A DNA stretch of 64,000 nt from Affinundibacterium amnicola (GCF_014284275.1 NZ_JACOFU010000006.1:186001-250000), one strand, 5' to 3'. Counted from the stretch's first letter, positions 44,290 through 53,794 are shown. Numbers and translations are program-made. Notes: generated by a model not told the origin, from the sequence alone.

Positions 44290-45825
44290 TCATCCCAGGA
44301 AAAGTTTATAAACAGGATTATCGCTCTCATCCCAATAGCGATATCCGAGACCATTCAGAAATTCTTTAAACGCCTTCATTTCTTTCTTTGGTACTTGTAG
44401 GCCCACCAAAGTACGTCCATAGTCCGCACCATGATTGCGATAGTGGAATAGGCTGATATTCCAGTTCGGTGCCATGCTATTCAAGAAACGCATTAATGCG
44501 CCAGGGCGTTCTGGAAATTCAAAGCGATACAGTAATTCGTTTTCGGCCAATTCACTCTTGCCGCCAACTAAGTGACGAATGTGTAGTTTGGCTAATTCAT
44601 CGTCCGTTAAATCTAAAGTCGGGAAGCCGTGCTTGACAAAATTCTTGGCGATTTTGCTGGATTCCTCGCGGTTCGTGACTTGCACGCCGACGAAGATATG
44701 GGCTTCTTTTTTGTCGCTAATACGGTAATTAAATTCAGTCACATTGCGTGCGCCAACCAGTTCGCAAAAGCGTTTGAAACTGCCTTGCACTTCTGGAATC
44801 GTCACCGCAAAAACGGCTTCACGCGCTTCACCGACTTCCGCACGTTCCGCGACAAAACGCAGACGATCAAAATTCATGTTCGCGCCGCAGGCGATCGTTA
44901 CCATCGTTTCATTTTTCAAGGGTTTCTTATTCGCCTTGGCACGTTCAATATAGGCTTTGCATCCCGCGACAGCCAGCGCACCCGCAGGCTCTAAGATAGA
45001 GCGCGTATCTTGAAATACATCTTTAATCGCAGCACAGACTTCATCGGTATCGACCAAGATTACTTCGTCAACATACTGTTTCGCCAAACGGAAAGTTTCT
45101 TCGCCGACCAGTTTGACTGCCGTGCCATCTGAAAATAAACCGACATCCGTCAAGGTCACGCGTTTGCCAGCTTTCAAGCTGCGATACATACCGTCCGAAT
45201 CGACAGTTTGTACACCGATGATTTTGATATCAGGACGCACGGCTTTGACATACGCAGAAACACCAGCAATCAAGCCACCGCCACCAATCGCTACGAAAAT
45301 CGCATGGATAGGACCAGCGTGTTGACGCAAAATTTCCATACCGACCGTACCTTGACCAGCGATCACATCTGGATCATCAAACGGATGAACGAAAGTGAGT
45401 TTGCGTTTTTTTTCTAAAGTTAGAGCGTGGTCGTAGGCATCGGAATACGATTCACCATGCAAAACGATTTCTACTGCATCACCACCATGGGCACGCACTG
45501 CGTCAATCTTGACGGGTGGCGTGGTGGTCGGCATCACAATCACCGCTTTGCAGCCAACGCGTTTTGCACTCAACGCCACACCCTGTGCATGATTACCAGC
45601 AGAAGCGCAAATCACGCCATGTTTTAATTGCGCAGGAGTCAGATGTGCAATTTTGTTATACGCACCGCGCAACTTGAAGCTGAACACGCTTTGCATGTCT
45701 TCACGTTTAAAGTGAATTTGATTGTCCATACGTTTGGACAACGTAGGTGCTAATTCCAAAGGAGTTTCAAATGCCACGTCATAGACGCGGGCGGTGAGGA
45801 TTTTTTTGAGGTAATCGGTAGCCAT
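44290..45825 (-). CDS. ilvA: Threonine ammonia-lyase, biosynthetic (IlvA)
   Basis: 511 residues, the long biosynthetic type. The N-terminal pyridoxal-phosphate domain has the lysine Lys51 in SFKLRGAYNK, ASAGNHAQGVA and the phosphate loop IGGGGLIAG. The C-terminal ~175 residues hold two ACT-like regulatory subdomains (FAVTIPEVQGSFKRFCELVG and YRFEFPERPGALMRFL), which in relatives bind isoleucine and valine. It converts threonine to 2-oxobutanoate, the first isoleucine step. A MITE-like repeat at 45847-45949 starts 22 bp upstream of the ATG and therefore occupies the promoter or leader region. Confidence 0.95.
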   Translation of the reverse strand: MATDYLKKILTARVYDVAFETPLELAPTLSKRMDNQIHFKREDMQSVFSFKLRGAYNKIAHLTPAQLKHGVICASAGNHAQGVALSAKRVGCKAVIVMPTTTPPVKIDAVRAHGGDAVEIVLHGESYSDAYDHALTLEKKRKLTFVHPFDDPDVIAGQGTVGMEILRQHAGPIHAIFVAIGGGGLIAGVSAYVKAVRPDIKIIGVQTVDSDGMYRSLKAGKRVTLTDVGLFSDGTAVKLVGEETFRLAKQYVDEVILVDTDEVCAAIKDVFQDTRSILEPAGALAVAGCKAYIERAKANKKPLKNETMVTIACGANMNFDRLRFVAERAEVGEAREAVFAVTIPEVQGSFKRFCELVGARNVTEFNYRISDKKEAHIFVGVQVTNREESSKIAKNFVKHGFPTLDLTDDELAKLHIRHLVGGKSELAENELLYRFEFPERPGALMRFLNSMAPNWNISLFHYRNHGADYGRTLVGLQVPKKEMKAFKEFLNGLGYRYWDESDNPVYKLFLG

Positions 45826-45846
45826 GGATGAATTCTTTTTTAAAAT

Positions 45847-45949
45847 AGGACTTACGCAAAACAGACGCTGACGTCGTTGGGTTCGCCTCGCCGTACAACC
45901 GTACTGTCTTCGGCTCCCCGCCTAGTCAGCGCAATTTTGTGTAAGTCCT
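45847..45949. mobile_element. MITE-like element, copy A, in the ilvA upstream region
   Basis: 103 bp bounded by inverted ends AGGACTTACGCAAAA... and ...GTAAGTCCT. The inner parts of the two ends differ: one continues CAGACGCTGACG, the other (reverse complement) TTGCGCTGAC. The same two distinct ends are found in inverted order at 47738-47920, so both derive from one element. It codes for nothing. It lies in the 365-bp gap 45826-46190, whose remaining bases show no recognisable feature. No clear target duplication flanks this copy. Confidence 0.72.
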
Positions 45950-46190
45950 AAAACTATAGTCAAATGTCAAATTCGGACATCATGCAACAGCGCTTTTTTA
46001 GCGGATGTAGCGATTCTGCGTTGATAAGTACAGAATCGACCGTGTTGCCAGCGCGATGGCACTGGCTTTCAACCTATTTCGGCCTGCTGGCAAGGGTAGT
46101 GCACGGCAATGGCGATGAAATAAGTGCAAATTATTTAAGTCCCGTTCGAACCATTATAATGTATCCCTCTTCATCCTTAATGAAAAAGCC

Positions 46191-46682
46191 ATGATAGAAG
46201 CGGCTATTGCCTGGTTGTTTAGTGTTTTCGCTATTTCCAAAATCGGCTTGACGGCGGTTTTTGTGATTAGCTTTGTCTCAGCCACACTGCTGCCGCTTGG
46301 TTCGGAGCCAGTCGTATTTGCAATGATTAAGGCGAATCCAGAATTATTTTGGTTAACCATACTTGTAGCCACGGTCGGCAACACTTTAGGTGGAATGCTG
46401 AACTACTTCATTGGTTATGAGGCGAAACAAACCTTTGCGAAAGAACGCAGTAGTCGTTGGTTTGGCTGGTTAGAGCGCTACGGTGCCAAATCCATGTTGC
46501 TAGCCTGGTTGCCAGTGATAGGCGATCCGATTTGCGCATTGGGCGGGTGGTTAAAGTTGCCAGCTTTGCCTTGTATGTTGTATATGGCAATCGGCAAATT
46601 TTTACGTTATGTCACGATGACCTATTTGCTCCTAAGTGTTCCAGAGGGGTTCTGGCATGGCATTTCTTCATGGTTGGGCTGA
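46191..46682 (+). CDS. YqaA/DedA-related inner-membrane protein
   Basis: 163 residues with about four membrane segments. The stretch FVSATLLPLGSEPVVFAMIKANP ... LVATVGNTLGGMLNYFIGY is characteristic of the YqaA branch of the DedA/SNARE-associated family, including the Gly-rich turn and the later WLPVIGDPICALGGWLK. DedA proteins act in lipid-carrier translocation and membrane energetics; a specific role for YqaA is not known. There is no good ribosome site at the ATG. The gene lies between two MITE-like copies together with the convergent esterase gene. Confidence 0.85.
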   Translation: MIEAAIAWLFSVFAISKIGLTAVFVISFVSATLLPLGSEPVVFAMIKANPELFWLTILVATVGNTLGGMLNYFIGYEAKQTFAKERSSRWFGWLERYGAKSMLLAWLPVIGDPICALGGWLKLPALPCMLYMAIGKFLRYVTMTYLLLSVPEGFWHGISSWLG

Positions 46683-46727
46683 GTCGATTGTGTTTGTTAG
46701 TTACAAAGCGGCTTTGAAAATAACTCA

Positions 46728-47717
46728 TTAGTTGTTCTGCCGCGCAAAAAAGTCCCAAATTATTGCAGGACCATTTGGTGCCATAGGGGATGGACCAACT
46801 AGTCGCGGACGTTTCCAGTAGGGTTGCGGCATGCCGTGTCCACCGCCGTAGATCGTAACAAGCTCCACTTCCGTTTTACTCACATTTTTCCAAAGTGCGC
46901 GCTCAAATTTTGTTTTATCTTCACCATTCAGCAAGTCCGAACTTGTCACTGGATTGATCACAGGATCGCCGTCAATTTTATTCAGATCGGCAAAAAATTT
47001 TGCGGTATCTTGCGATGATCTGAGAATGCCGCCCTTGTAGAACAGACCCAATAGACTGGTTTCACCACCCTCATAATGAACGATGGGATCTTCCGTGCCA
47101 TTCATAATCATGACCGATGTGCTCTGCCCGGTAATGGTGCATTTGAAATTATCAGCGACTGGTAAATTAGCCGAGACCGCGGCCACCGAGCGAAAGCGAG
47201 CAGGTGCTTCTATGGCTAGGCGCAAGGACATAAAACCACCGGACGACACCCCCGTTGCAAAAACGCGTTGCGGATCGAATCCATTTTCTTTAATCAGTTT
47301 ATCGGTGAGCAGCGTCACAAATTTAACATGATCAAGCTCGTGCCCATCGACTTTAAAATCCCCGACTTTGCTACAGTCGTTCCAATCAAATGAACCTGCA
47401 CTGGGGTAGACCACGCCAAAACCATATTGATCCGCTAAGCGGTCAAATCCATATCCAGTCTCCAAGCGAATCTGTGATCCATTTTGGCCTGAACCATGCA
47501 TGACGATGATTAGGGGTGCACCTTTGGTCAAGTCTTTCGGCAGATAGGTGCGGTAAGTACGCTCTTTACCATCGATCTCAATGGTCGCTTTCGTCAGTAC
47601 GCCAGACAGTTGTGGCATGTCGGGATCTGGCGTATAGAGGAAATAAGCGAACAAGCCAGCCGCTAGCGCGACCAAACCAAGCAAAGTAAACAAACTTCTG
47701 AGTAGGATTTTTTTCAT
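46728..47717 (-). CDS. PHB-depolymerase/LpqC-type esterase
   Basis: 329 residues: an N-terminal membrane anchor or uncleaved signal (~5-29), then an alpha/beta hydrolase with the oxyanion motif MHGSGQNG, nucleophile GVSSGGF (Ser159), acid in NGTEDPIVHYEGG, and histidine in YGGGHGMPQP. Family: polyhydroxybutyrate depolymerase-like / feruloyl-esterase-like proteins; the natural ester is unknown. The N-terminal anchor suggests it works in the periplasm. Just upstream, at 47738-47920, sits a MITE-like element in the promoter region. Confidence 0.82.
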   Translation of the reverse strand: MKKILLRSLFTLLGLVALAAGLFAYFLYTPDPDMPQLSGVLTKATIEIDGKERTYRTYLPKDLTKGAPLIIVMHGSGQNGSQIRLETGYGFDRLADQYGFGVVYPSAGSFDWNDCSKVGDFKVDGHELDHVKFVTLLTDKLIKENGFDPQRVFATGVSSGGFMSLRLAIEAPARFRSVAAVSANLPVADNFKCTITGQSTSVMIMNGTEDPIVHYEGGETSLLGLFYKGGILRSSQDTAKFFADLNKIDGDPVINPVTSSDLLNGEDKTKFERALWKNVSKTEVELVTIYGGGHGMPQPYWKRPRLVGPSPMAPNGPAIIWDFFARQNN

Positions 47718-47737
47718 GATTCTATTTCTTTAAATTG

Positions 47738-47920
47738 CAGGACTTACGCAAAATTGCGCTGGTTAAAGCTTCATTGCGTAGGGTGCGCCGTGCGCACCAC
47801 ACACATTAGCTGCTTCGGTGCGCGCGGCGCACCCTAGCTTATTCCACTTATTTTTGAGCCTCTCCTTTATCGAGCACTACAAAGGAACACAACAACGCCA
47901 GCGTCTGTTTTGCGTAAGTC
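47738..47920. mobile_element. MITE-like element, copy B, with 8-bp flanking direct repeat
   Basis: 183 bp with inverted ends sharing GACTTACGCAAAA; orientation is opposite to copy A at 45847-45949. It is flanked on both sides by TTAAATTG (47730-47737 and 47921-47928), which looks like a target-site duplication. An internal 20-bp palindrome (47779-47798 / 47817-47836, one mismatch, core GGGTGCGCCGTGCGCACC) makes it longer than copy A. No coding capacity. It lies between the esterase gene and a small membrane-protein gene. Confidence 0.78.
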
Positions 47921-47958
47921 TTAAATTGGATGAGTTATGGAAAAATTGCTTAAATTTT

Positions 47959-48381
47959 TTACTTCACTTTGCGCCACTGATCACCCTGCTTTTTGACGTA
48001 GTGACGATACACATAAGGCCAAGGTATGGCGGCATACACAAGAATCACCAAACCAATCGCAAATACATTGGGCAATAACTTATCATCGAAGGTTCCGTTT
48101 AACCAGAGTGGCAAAGGTACGGCAATGAGCCAAACGGTTTTCCATATTAATTCCCACATCAGTATAGGTAATAACTGTAAGGGATAACGAATACCCAAGA
48201 CACACAGCAACCAAAACGCCGCCATCATAGCCGTTTCAACGCCACGGAAAAATTCCCAGGCTGCGAACGGTTTTTTGGATGCGATTACGTCTGGCCATAA
48301 GCTGAGTGCGAGCCCAACTACCACCAACAAGTACATCGCACGTAATACATAAAGACGGGTGAGTGAAACTTCATTCATCAT
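47959..48381 (-). CDS. Small four-span membrane protein, unknown
   Basis: 140 residues with four predicted spans (about 12-27, 50-66, 70-90, 104-124) and a basic C-terminus. I do not recognise a family beyond 'conserved small membrane protein'. The ATG at 48381 has GGAG 4 nt upstream. It is followed at a distance by the MITE-like element and the esterase gene. The TPR gene upstream ends 42 bp away on the same strand, so cotranscription with it is likely. Confidence 0.75.
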   Translation of the reverse strand: MMNEVSLTRLYVLRAMYLLVVVGLALSLWPDVIASKKPFAAWEFFRGVETAMMAAFWLLCVLGIRYPLQLLPILMWELIWKTVWLIAVPLPLWLNGTFDDKLLPNVFAIGLVILVYAAIPWPYVYRHYVKKQGDQWRKVK

Positions 48382-48423
48382 TGTTCTCCAAGTGTTTTTT
48401 CATTAAATTCTGTGGAATAGAAA

Positions 48424-49443
48424 TTACTTCAGTAGCTTCAATTGATCCTCTGCGTCAGCACGGGTTTTTGTGCCCAACGCTGGTGTGAAGGCCAGTGCTT
48501 TTTCGAAGAATGAAATAGCTTTGGCTTTATCGCCTAAAGCTTGCCATGTTTTACCGAGTCGATAAAACGCAGCGCCAGTTACTTCCATACTTAATGATTT
48601 TTCTAGATATGGCAGCGCCTCTTTCGCTTTTCCTTGCTCTTGCAATGACCTGCCAAGTCCCAGATAGGCGACTGAAGAATCAGGAAAGCGTTGTATCACT
48701 TCGCGAAACATTTTTTCTGCATCAACGAATTTTTTCTCTTTGATAAACGACTGTGCAATTTCTACAGCGATCTCGTTTTGTAACTGTGCGATGACAGCAT
48801 TGCCGCCGCTATTGACTGCCAAAGCACCGCTTTTGGCTTTTTCTACATTCTCATCCTTGAGATCAAACTTCGCTTGCAATAAACTAGCCGCCGCTGGGCT
48901 AACTTTATGCATTTCAGCAATCACGTCTTTGGCTTTTGAATTGCTCCCGCCCATTAAACCAGGCACTTCCAAATAAAAGGTCATCAAAGAGTTCGCTGTA
49001 TTAAAATTTCTTGGATCTAATTCGAGAGCTTTTTTGAAAGAATCACGAATTTTCCCCAGTGAACTAATGCCCGCCATCATGCCGCCTTTTTCTGCTTTGA
49101 TGCCGAGCACATTACCAAGTGCTTCATGACATTCTGAGTTCTTAGGATGGCTTGCAATGCACTGTTCCGCAAGCTTGACGCCTTCATCGAGTCGAGCGAC
49201 TTTTCCCTCGACTAGAATCAAATCGACTTTGGCTACTAAAGCATCGGCGTAATTCGCATCCGTCGCCAGTTTTGCTCCGATTGCGCGTTCTACCTCAGCA
49301 TATTTTCTTGCCTTGATCAGCGCGCTGTATTCATGAGCTTGCGCTGACTGCATGCCAAGCAAGGGCGTGAACAATGGAGCGATCAAGATTGAAGCCGTGA
49401 TGGCCCGGCGAATACGGGATGTTTGGTGAGAAAGGACAGTCAT
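48424..49443 (-). CDS. Secreted TPR-repeat protein
   Basis: 339 residues with a signal peptide (about 12-37, ending AHA). The mature part is TPR-like helical repeats, for instance SHPKNSECHEALGNVLG, FPDSSVAYLGLGRSLQEQGK and GAAFYRLGKTWQALGDKAKA. No enzymatic residues. AAGGAA precedes the start. It is probably an operon with the small membrane protein downstream. The upstream 393-bp gap 49444-49836, shared with the aminopeptidase gene, shows no clear gene or hairpin. Confidence 0.85.
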   Translation of the reverse strand: MTVLSHQTSRIRRAITASILIAPLFTPLLGMQSAQAHEYSALIKARKYAEVERAIGAKLATDANYADALVAKVDLILVEGKVARLDEGVKLAEQCIASHPKNSECHEALGNVLGIKAEKGGMMAGISSLGKIRDSFKKALELDPRNFNTANSLMTFYLEVPGLMGGSNSKAKDVIAEMHKVSPAAASLLQAKFDLKDENVEKAKSGALAVNSGGNAVIAQLQNEIAVEIAQSFIKEKKFVDAEKMFREVIQRFPDSSVAYLGLGRSLQEQGKAKEALPYLEKSLSMEVTGAAFYRLGKTWQALGDKAKAISFFEKALAFTPALGTKTRADAEDQLKLLK

Positions 49444-49836
49444 TTCATTTCCTTATTTAATTGGTCGGTATCAAGTGATCGAGACGATTTAAGCCGCAAT
49501 CGATGATGAAGTATCGGCTCTACCACTCTACGCTTTCTATCAAAATCGGACGGATTACGGTCTGATCACCATGACTTGCGGTAGAAGTGCGGTGAGTTAC
49601 ATACGGAAATTGAATTGCGGGGGAGGATGAGAGACTGTTGGTGCCTGAACTTTTCAGTGTTGTTTGGCAGATGAAAATTTGCAATTCAATAAAGATCTCA
49701 ATCCTCAGCACACCAGTATCTGAGTAAATTCATTGTTAGCGAATGGACTTTTGACGTAGGATGACGGGAGTCTATTTTCACATGCTAGTAAATGAGATTT
49801 AACGAGTTTTCTAGCCAATTAAGAATTGGAGTCCTC

Positions 49837-51282
49837 ATGATGTATCACCGTGTTTTTTCTCTGTCTGCATTGCTGTGCGTACTGACAGCGCCATTCTGTC
49901 TTAATAGTGTTGCCGCGCCAGCAGTCGCTGCCAAACAAAGTTTTCATGCTGCGCGTTTACCTGCTAGTTTCTTCGCTGGAAATCGTGCACGTTTATTAGA
50001 CGAACTCAAGAAAATGGGACCCGGCACGATTGCGGTGATTAAGTCGATGCCAGAGCAAAATCGCAATGGTGATAGTACACACATGTACCGGCAAGATTCT
50101 GATTTCTACTATTTGACTGGTGTCGAAGAAGCTGAAGCTGTGGCAGTTTTGGATGCTGATAGCAATCAAGCCTACACCTTGTATGTGCGCAAGCGCGACC
50201 CGCGTCGCGAAGCTTATGATGGCGCGCGGCTCGGCGTTGAAGGCGCATTAAAACTCGGCGCGAATAAAGCAGAATCATTCCCAGCAGCGGAAGCGAATCT
50301 AAAAAATCTTGTCAACAAAGCGCAGCGCGTCGTACTGGTGTCCAATTTTGATGAGGACTTCCGTAAAAAGATGTTGGATTGGGTCTACCCTTTCGGCAGC
50401 GACAATAATCACTCGTCTCACAAGCGTATCTTGGTCGATGGTCGCCACATCGTGGCAGAAATGCGCCTCATCAAACAAGCGGCAGAAATCGACATGTTGC
50501 AACGCGCAGTCGACGTCACTACTGCAGGGCATTTGGCCGCAATGAAAACGTCGCTCACTGCGACTAACGAGGGCGAAGTGGCTGGCAGTTTTCAAGGCAC
50601 TGCCCGCAGCATGGGTGCGAGATTTACTGGCTACGACACCATCGCAGGGGCGGGGCGCAATAGCTGTGTTTTACATTATCTGACCAACGATCACGACATC
50701 GAAGCAGGTTCACTGATGTTGCTTGATGCTGGTGCGGAAGTGGGCTACTACACAGCCGACGTCACGCGTACCTGGCCAGTGTCGGGTCAATTTTCTAAGG
50801 AACAAAAAGCGATCTACGAGCTAGTTTTAAAAGCGCAAAATGCCGCTATTGATTTAGTTAAACCTGGTCGCGTACATCATGAAGGCTTTGATGCCGCGAT
50901 GCGGATCTTGAGTGATGGCTTAGTCGATCTTGGCGTACTCCAAGGTGATAAAGACACCGTCTACAAAAGTGGTGCTTACAGCCGCTTCACCATGCATGGC
51001 ATTAGCCATTGGATAGGTCTCGATGTGCATGACACGGGCGATTATCAAATGGAAACTGGCAAACGCGGAGGGCGACGTGTCTTGGTACCTGGTATGGCAC
51101 TGACCGTAGAACCCGGCATTTACATCCCCAAAGATGCCAACGATGTAGACGCCAAATGGCGCGGCATTGGCGTGCGTATTGAAGACGTGATTTTGGTGAC
51201 GCCAGAAGGTAATCGCAACATGAGTGAGAAATTGCCGCGCGCTGTGAAAGATGTGGAAGCGGTTTTGATGAAACGTAATTGA
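49837..51282 (+). CDS. Secreted M24 Xaa-Pro aminopeptidase
   Basis: 481 residues from the ATG at 49837, chosen for the upstream GGAG; an earlier in-frame start at 49792 precedes no domain and would mask the signal peptide (~1-25, ending VAA). An AMP-N domain (~30-190: MYRQDSDFYYLTGVEE) is followed by the pita-bread metallopeptidase with the ligands Asp in LLLDAGAEVG, Asp in TADVTRTW, His in HGISHWIGLDVHD, and Glu in TVEPGIYI and VRIEDVIL. It removes N-terminal residues before proline. Cytoplasmic PepP has the same layout without a signal, so a periplasmic role is inferred from the leader. Confidence 0.9.
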   Translation: MMYHRVFSLSALLCVLTAPFCLNSVAAPAVAAKQSFHAARLPASFFAGNRARLLDELKKMGPGTIAVIKSMPEQNRNGDSTHMYRQDSDFYYLTGVEEAEAVAVLDADSNQAYTLYVRKRDPRREAYDGARLGVEGALKLGANKAESFPAAEANLKNLVNKAQRVVLVSNFDEDFRKKMLDWVYPFGSDNNHSSHKRILVDGRHIVAEMRLIKQAAEIDMLQRAVDVTTAGHLAAMKTSLTATNEGEVAGSFQGTARSMGARFTGYDTIAGAGRNSCVLHYLTNDHDIEAGSLMLLDAGAEVGYYTADVTRTWPVSGQFSKEQKAIYELVLKAQNAAIDLVKPGRVHHEGFDAAMRILSDGLVDLGVLQGDKDTVYKSGAYSRFTMHGISHWIGLDVHDTGDYQMETGKRGGRRVLVPGMALTVEPGIYIPKDANDVDAKWRGIGVRIEDVILVTPEGNRNMSEKLPRAVKDVEAVLMKRN

Positions 51283-51296
51283 TTCTCAATAGATGA

Positions 51297-51321
51297 GCAT
51301 CCCACAAGACTAGTGGGATGC
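51297..51321 (+). terminator. Hairpin downstream of the aminopeptidase gene
   Basis: Arms GCATCCCAC and GTGGGATGC with a 7-nt loop, 15 bp past the stop. The T-run is poor, so termination is uncertain. The rest of the 303-bp gap 51283-51585 shows nothing recognisable and leads into A+T-richer DNA. Confidence 0.5.
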
Positions 51322-51585
51322 GATAAAACTATTAGCGTGCGTTGGTGCCGGTCTTTACGCACCTCGCGACTGACAGGGGCGTAATACAGGTCAAAATAGG
51401 TCGTGACGATGGTCTCATTTCGAGTGCTGGCTTGCAGTAGAAGGATAATCGGGATCACACGTTAGGCGCGCTGCGAACGAGCATTGTTTGTTTAATTACC
51501 AAATGAAAGAAACGTAGCATTTTTTTTCGAAATGGATAATTTTTGTTGCGCAATAAGATTGGCGAATTCAAATTAAAAATACCAT

Positions 51586-52461
51586 TTACTTGCCTTTAAT
51601 TCGCCAACGAAATCGCATTAATGGTGTGATCGAGACAGTTTTTTCTTTGCCATTTACATATGACTTAATTAAGACGTTCTCATCAAATGGCAGCTTCCCC
51701 TTACGTCCATTGTTAAATTGATACTCCAATTGTTTTCCATCTGAGTTTAGTGCCTCAATACCGTATGGACTTAAATCCCATTTGCTAGTTGATATTTTTG
51801 ACAAAGCACATCGCAAAAATCCTTTTTTGTGAGTTGTTAGAATTCCCCACCTTGGCCAAATCGATACAAGCGTTGCCATTTGTTGGCCTGCTCCGACGAC
51901 ACCAACACGACTCGCATATATGTCTTCTATCGTTCGCGCTAACGTTCTCGTAGTACAAATGCAAGTATTTCTGTCCGACTCTGGTAATGTGTCAAAAGAA
52001 GTAGATGGCCCAAAGCATATAACTTTGTAAATTGGAATATGGCCTGAATAAAGTCGTTTTACTGGTACCCACGCTGCATCATTATCTATCAAGTCTTTTT
52101 TCATCCGCTCGGCTTTTTGTTGTAACTTAACTACTGGATTTGGAATCCATTTATTTGTCCGACCAGTCTGAATACATATTTTTTCGTCGAACAAATTAAA
52201 GAATGCAAAATTGCCGCCATATCGTTTTAGCTCTACAACAATCAGCACACTGTCAGTACAGCAAATCGCGTCAAATTCGCCTACGCCAGTTGGCGCGACG
52301 CGTTCTACGATGTGAATACCGAATTTGTGCTTTTTTGCTAAATCTCCCAAAATTTTTAAACCTGAATCCTCCGTTGAGGCACCTTTCTTTTCTCTCGGTG
52401 CGTCTTCAAATTCAAGGGAGTCAATTGAGCATAAATCAACTTTATTAATGTTATTCGTCAT
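51586..52461 (-). CDS. NERD-domain (nuclease-related) protein
   Basis: 291 residues. Residues ~28-140 carry a NERD-type restriction-endonuclease-like fold with the active-site pattern Asp64 (GVGEFDAI) and Glu77-x-Lys79 (VVELKRYGG). The C-terminal ~150 residues are unassigned and include a beta-rich end. NERD domains occur in uncharacterised proteins of mobile or defence-associated regions, where DNA cleavage or binding is presumed. It begins the accessory island at its left end and has no clear operon partner. Codon choice is A+T-richer than in the surrounding genes. Confidence 0.72.
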   Translation of the reverse strand: MTNNINKVDLCSIDSLEFEDAPREKKGASTEDSGLKILGDLAKKHKFGIHIVERVAPTGVGEFDAICCTDSVLIVVELKRYGGNFAFFNLFDEKICIQTGRTNKWIPNPVVKLQQKAERMKKDLIDNDAAWVPVKRLYSGHIPIYKVICFGPSTSFDTLPESDRNTCICTTRTLARTIEDIYASRVGVVGAGQQMATLVSIWPRWGILTTHKKGFLRCALSKISTSKWDLSPYGIEALNSDGKQLEYQFNNGRKGKLPFDENVLIKSYVNGKEKTVSITPLMRFRWRIKGK

Positions 52462-52621
52462 TCCACTTCTCCAAGTTAAACTTAAGGCTTCTCACCGAAC
52501 GAGTAATAAAACAATTGGTCAGTAATTTCAATTCTACAAAAACAGGTGAATTGCTAAATTCAAAATATCAACAACACAAGGGATATCGACTTGGATATTT
52601 GTTCTATGTTGTGGACACTAT

Positions 52622-53794
52622 TTAAGAAGTTGTACATAAGATAAAGTACCAAAAATCTTCGTCTTCAGCTGCGATTACTCTTTTACTTGATTGTAGACTT
52701 GCGTAATAGTTCTTTATGCGAGGTTGTATAACCTGATTAAATTCTCGATGGTGTAAATAGAGTGTTCTCGCCTGAATGGTGAACCCATGAAGCAGGAGTG
52801 TTTTGCTCACATCATCTGAAGAAGTTGCAGTATTTTTTCTACTTTCGTATATTTTTTTTGCTTCGTTGTTGAATTTTGCAATTACCAAATCGAATGCACC
52901 GATAATGCTAGGCCAAGCTGCCGCCGTGGCTTCATAAAAACGACTGTGTTTCCAAACTGTGCTGATTTGATTTAGAAATTGTGCCACATAGTCTCTTTCA
53001 AAAGCGTGATTGATAAGAAAGGCATGTATTGAATTGTCTGGAGGCTCCTTGTCGTAGAGCTTTTCCATCCATAGCTTACCAGCCTGTTGAATGAGTATTT
53101 TTTCGATGGGGGACTGTAACTTATCAATAACGTTGTCGAACAGCTGCTCAACTACGCGACGTGGTTTGCATCTTTCTGGTGATTTTGCTCGCCTTGTTTC
53201 TATTCGTGTCAACTTGAGTTCACAGAGCAACCCAATGCGGACAACGACTAATCTATGTTTTTCATGTGCTCTGGTGCCGACTTTATATTTTGCAGACGAG
53301 ATCGCTTCTGCTTCAACGAACCATTTAAGAGCACTCATTGCGGCGTTCGGGAATTCGTAAACCATACAGCGTTCCGTTAGACGAAATCGCACGGTTGCAG
53401 GGGCAGTTCGAAATTCAATACATAATTCCGTAGCTATGGTAAGTGCTGACTCAGCAACGTGTTTGCCTGTGCTTTTAGCTTTCGCGTTCACCATCGCACT
53501 AAAAAAGATCTTATTGTATTTCAGAACTTTTTCGTAAGTCTCTGCCTCGGAAAAACCTATTGAGTCCCCATCGCTTAAGAAAATTTCAAGATAGCACAGA
53601 ACGTAGTGCTTCATAATTTCAGCATCGATGCCAGACTGCCTCGTTGCTGCGACAGCAGCTTTGACACGTTCAAAAATCTTGCGAAGCCAGAAAACATCTT
53701 CTTCGCTGAAAACCGAATATACGAGTGCTTGGTTGAAGTGCAGCCAATCGAGTATGTCTAATGCTGCTGTTAGTTGTGGTGTTGGCCTAGCCAT
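52622..53794 (-). CDS. Hypothetical protein, helical, unknown function
   Basis: 390 residues with no family I recognise. It is soluble and probably largely alpha-helical, with a basic middle region (~190-240: RRAKSPERCKPRR) that could contact nucleic acid. No signal peptide, no spans, no classical catalytic motif. A good candidate promoter lies upstream at 53843-53871, so it is transcribed separately from the YaaW-like operon. The neighbour downstream on the same strand is the NERD protein, 160 bp away. An accessory, horizontally moving gene is a reasonable inference from its lack of known relatives and its A+T content. Confidence 0.68.
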   Translation of the reverse strand: MARPTPQLTAALDILDWLHFNQALVYSVFSEEDVFWLRKIFERVKAAVAATRQSGIDAEIMKHYVLCYLEIFLSDGDSIGFSEAETYEKVLKYNKIFFSAMVNAKAKSTGKHVAESALTIATELCIEFRTAPATVRFRLTERCMVYEFPNAAMSALKWFVEAEAISSAKYKVGTRAHEKHRLVVVRIGLLCELKLTRIETRRAKSPERCKPRRVVEQLFDNVIDKLQSPIEKILIQQAGKLWMEKLYDKEPPDNSIHAFLINHAFERDYVAQFLNQISTVWKHSRFYEATAAAWPSIIGAFDLVIAKFNNEAKKIYESRKNTATSSDDVSKTLLLHGFTIQARTLYLHHREFNQVIQPRIKNYYASLQSSKRVIAAEDEDFWYFILCTTS

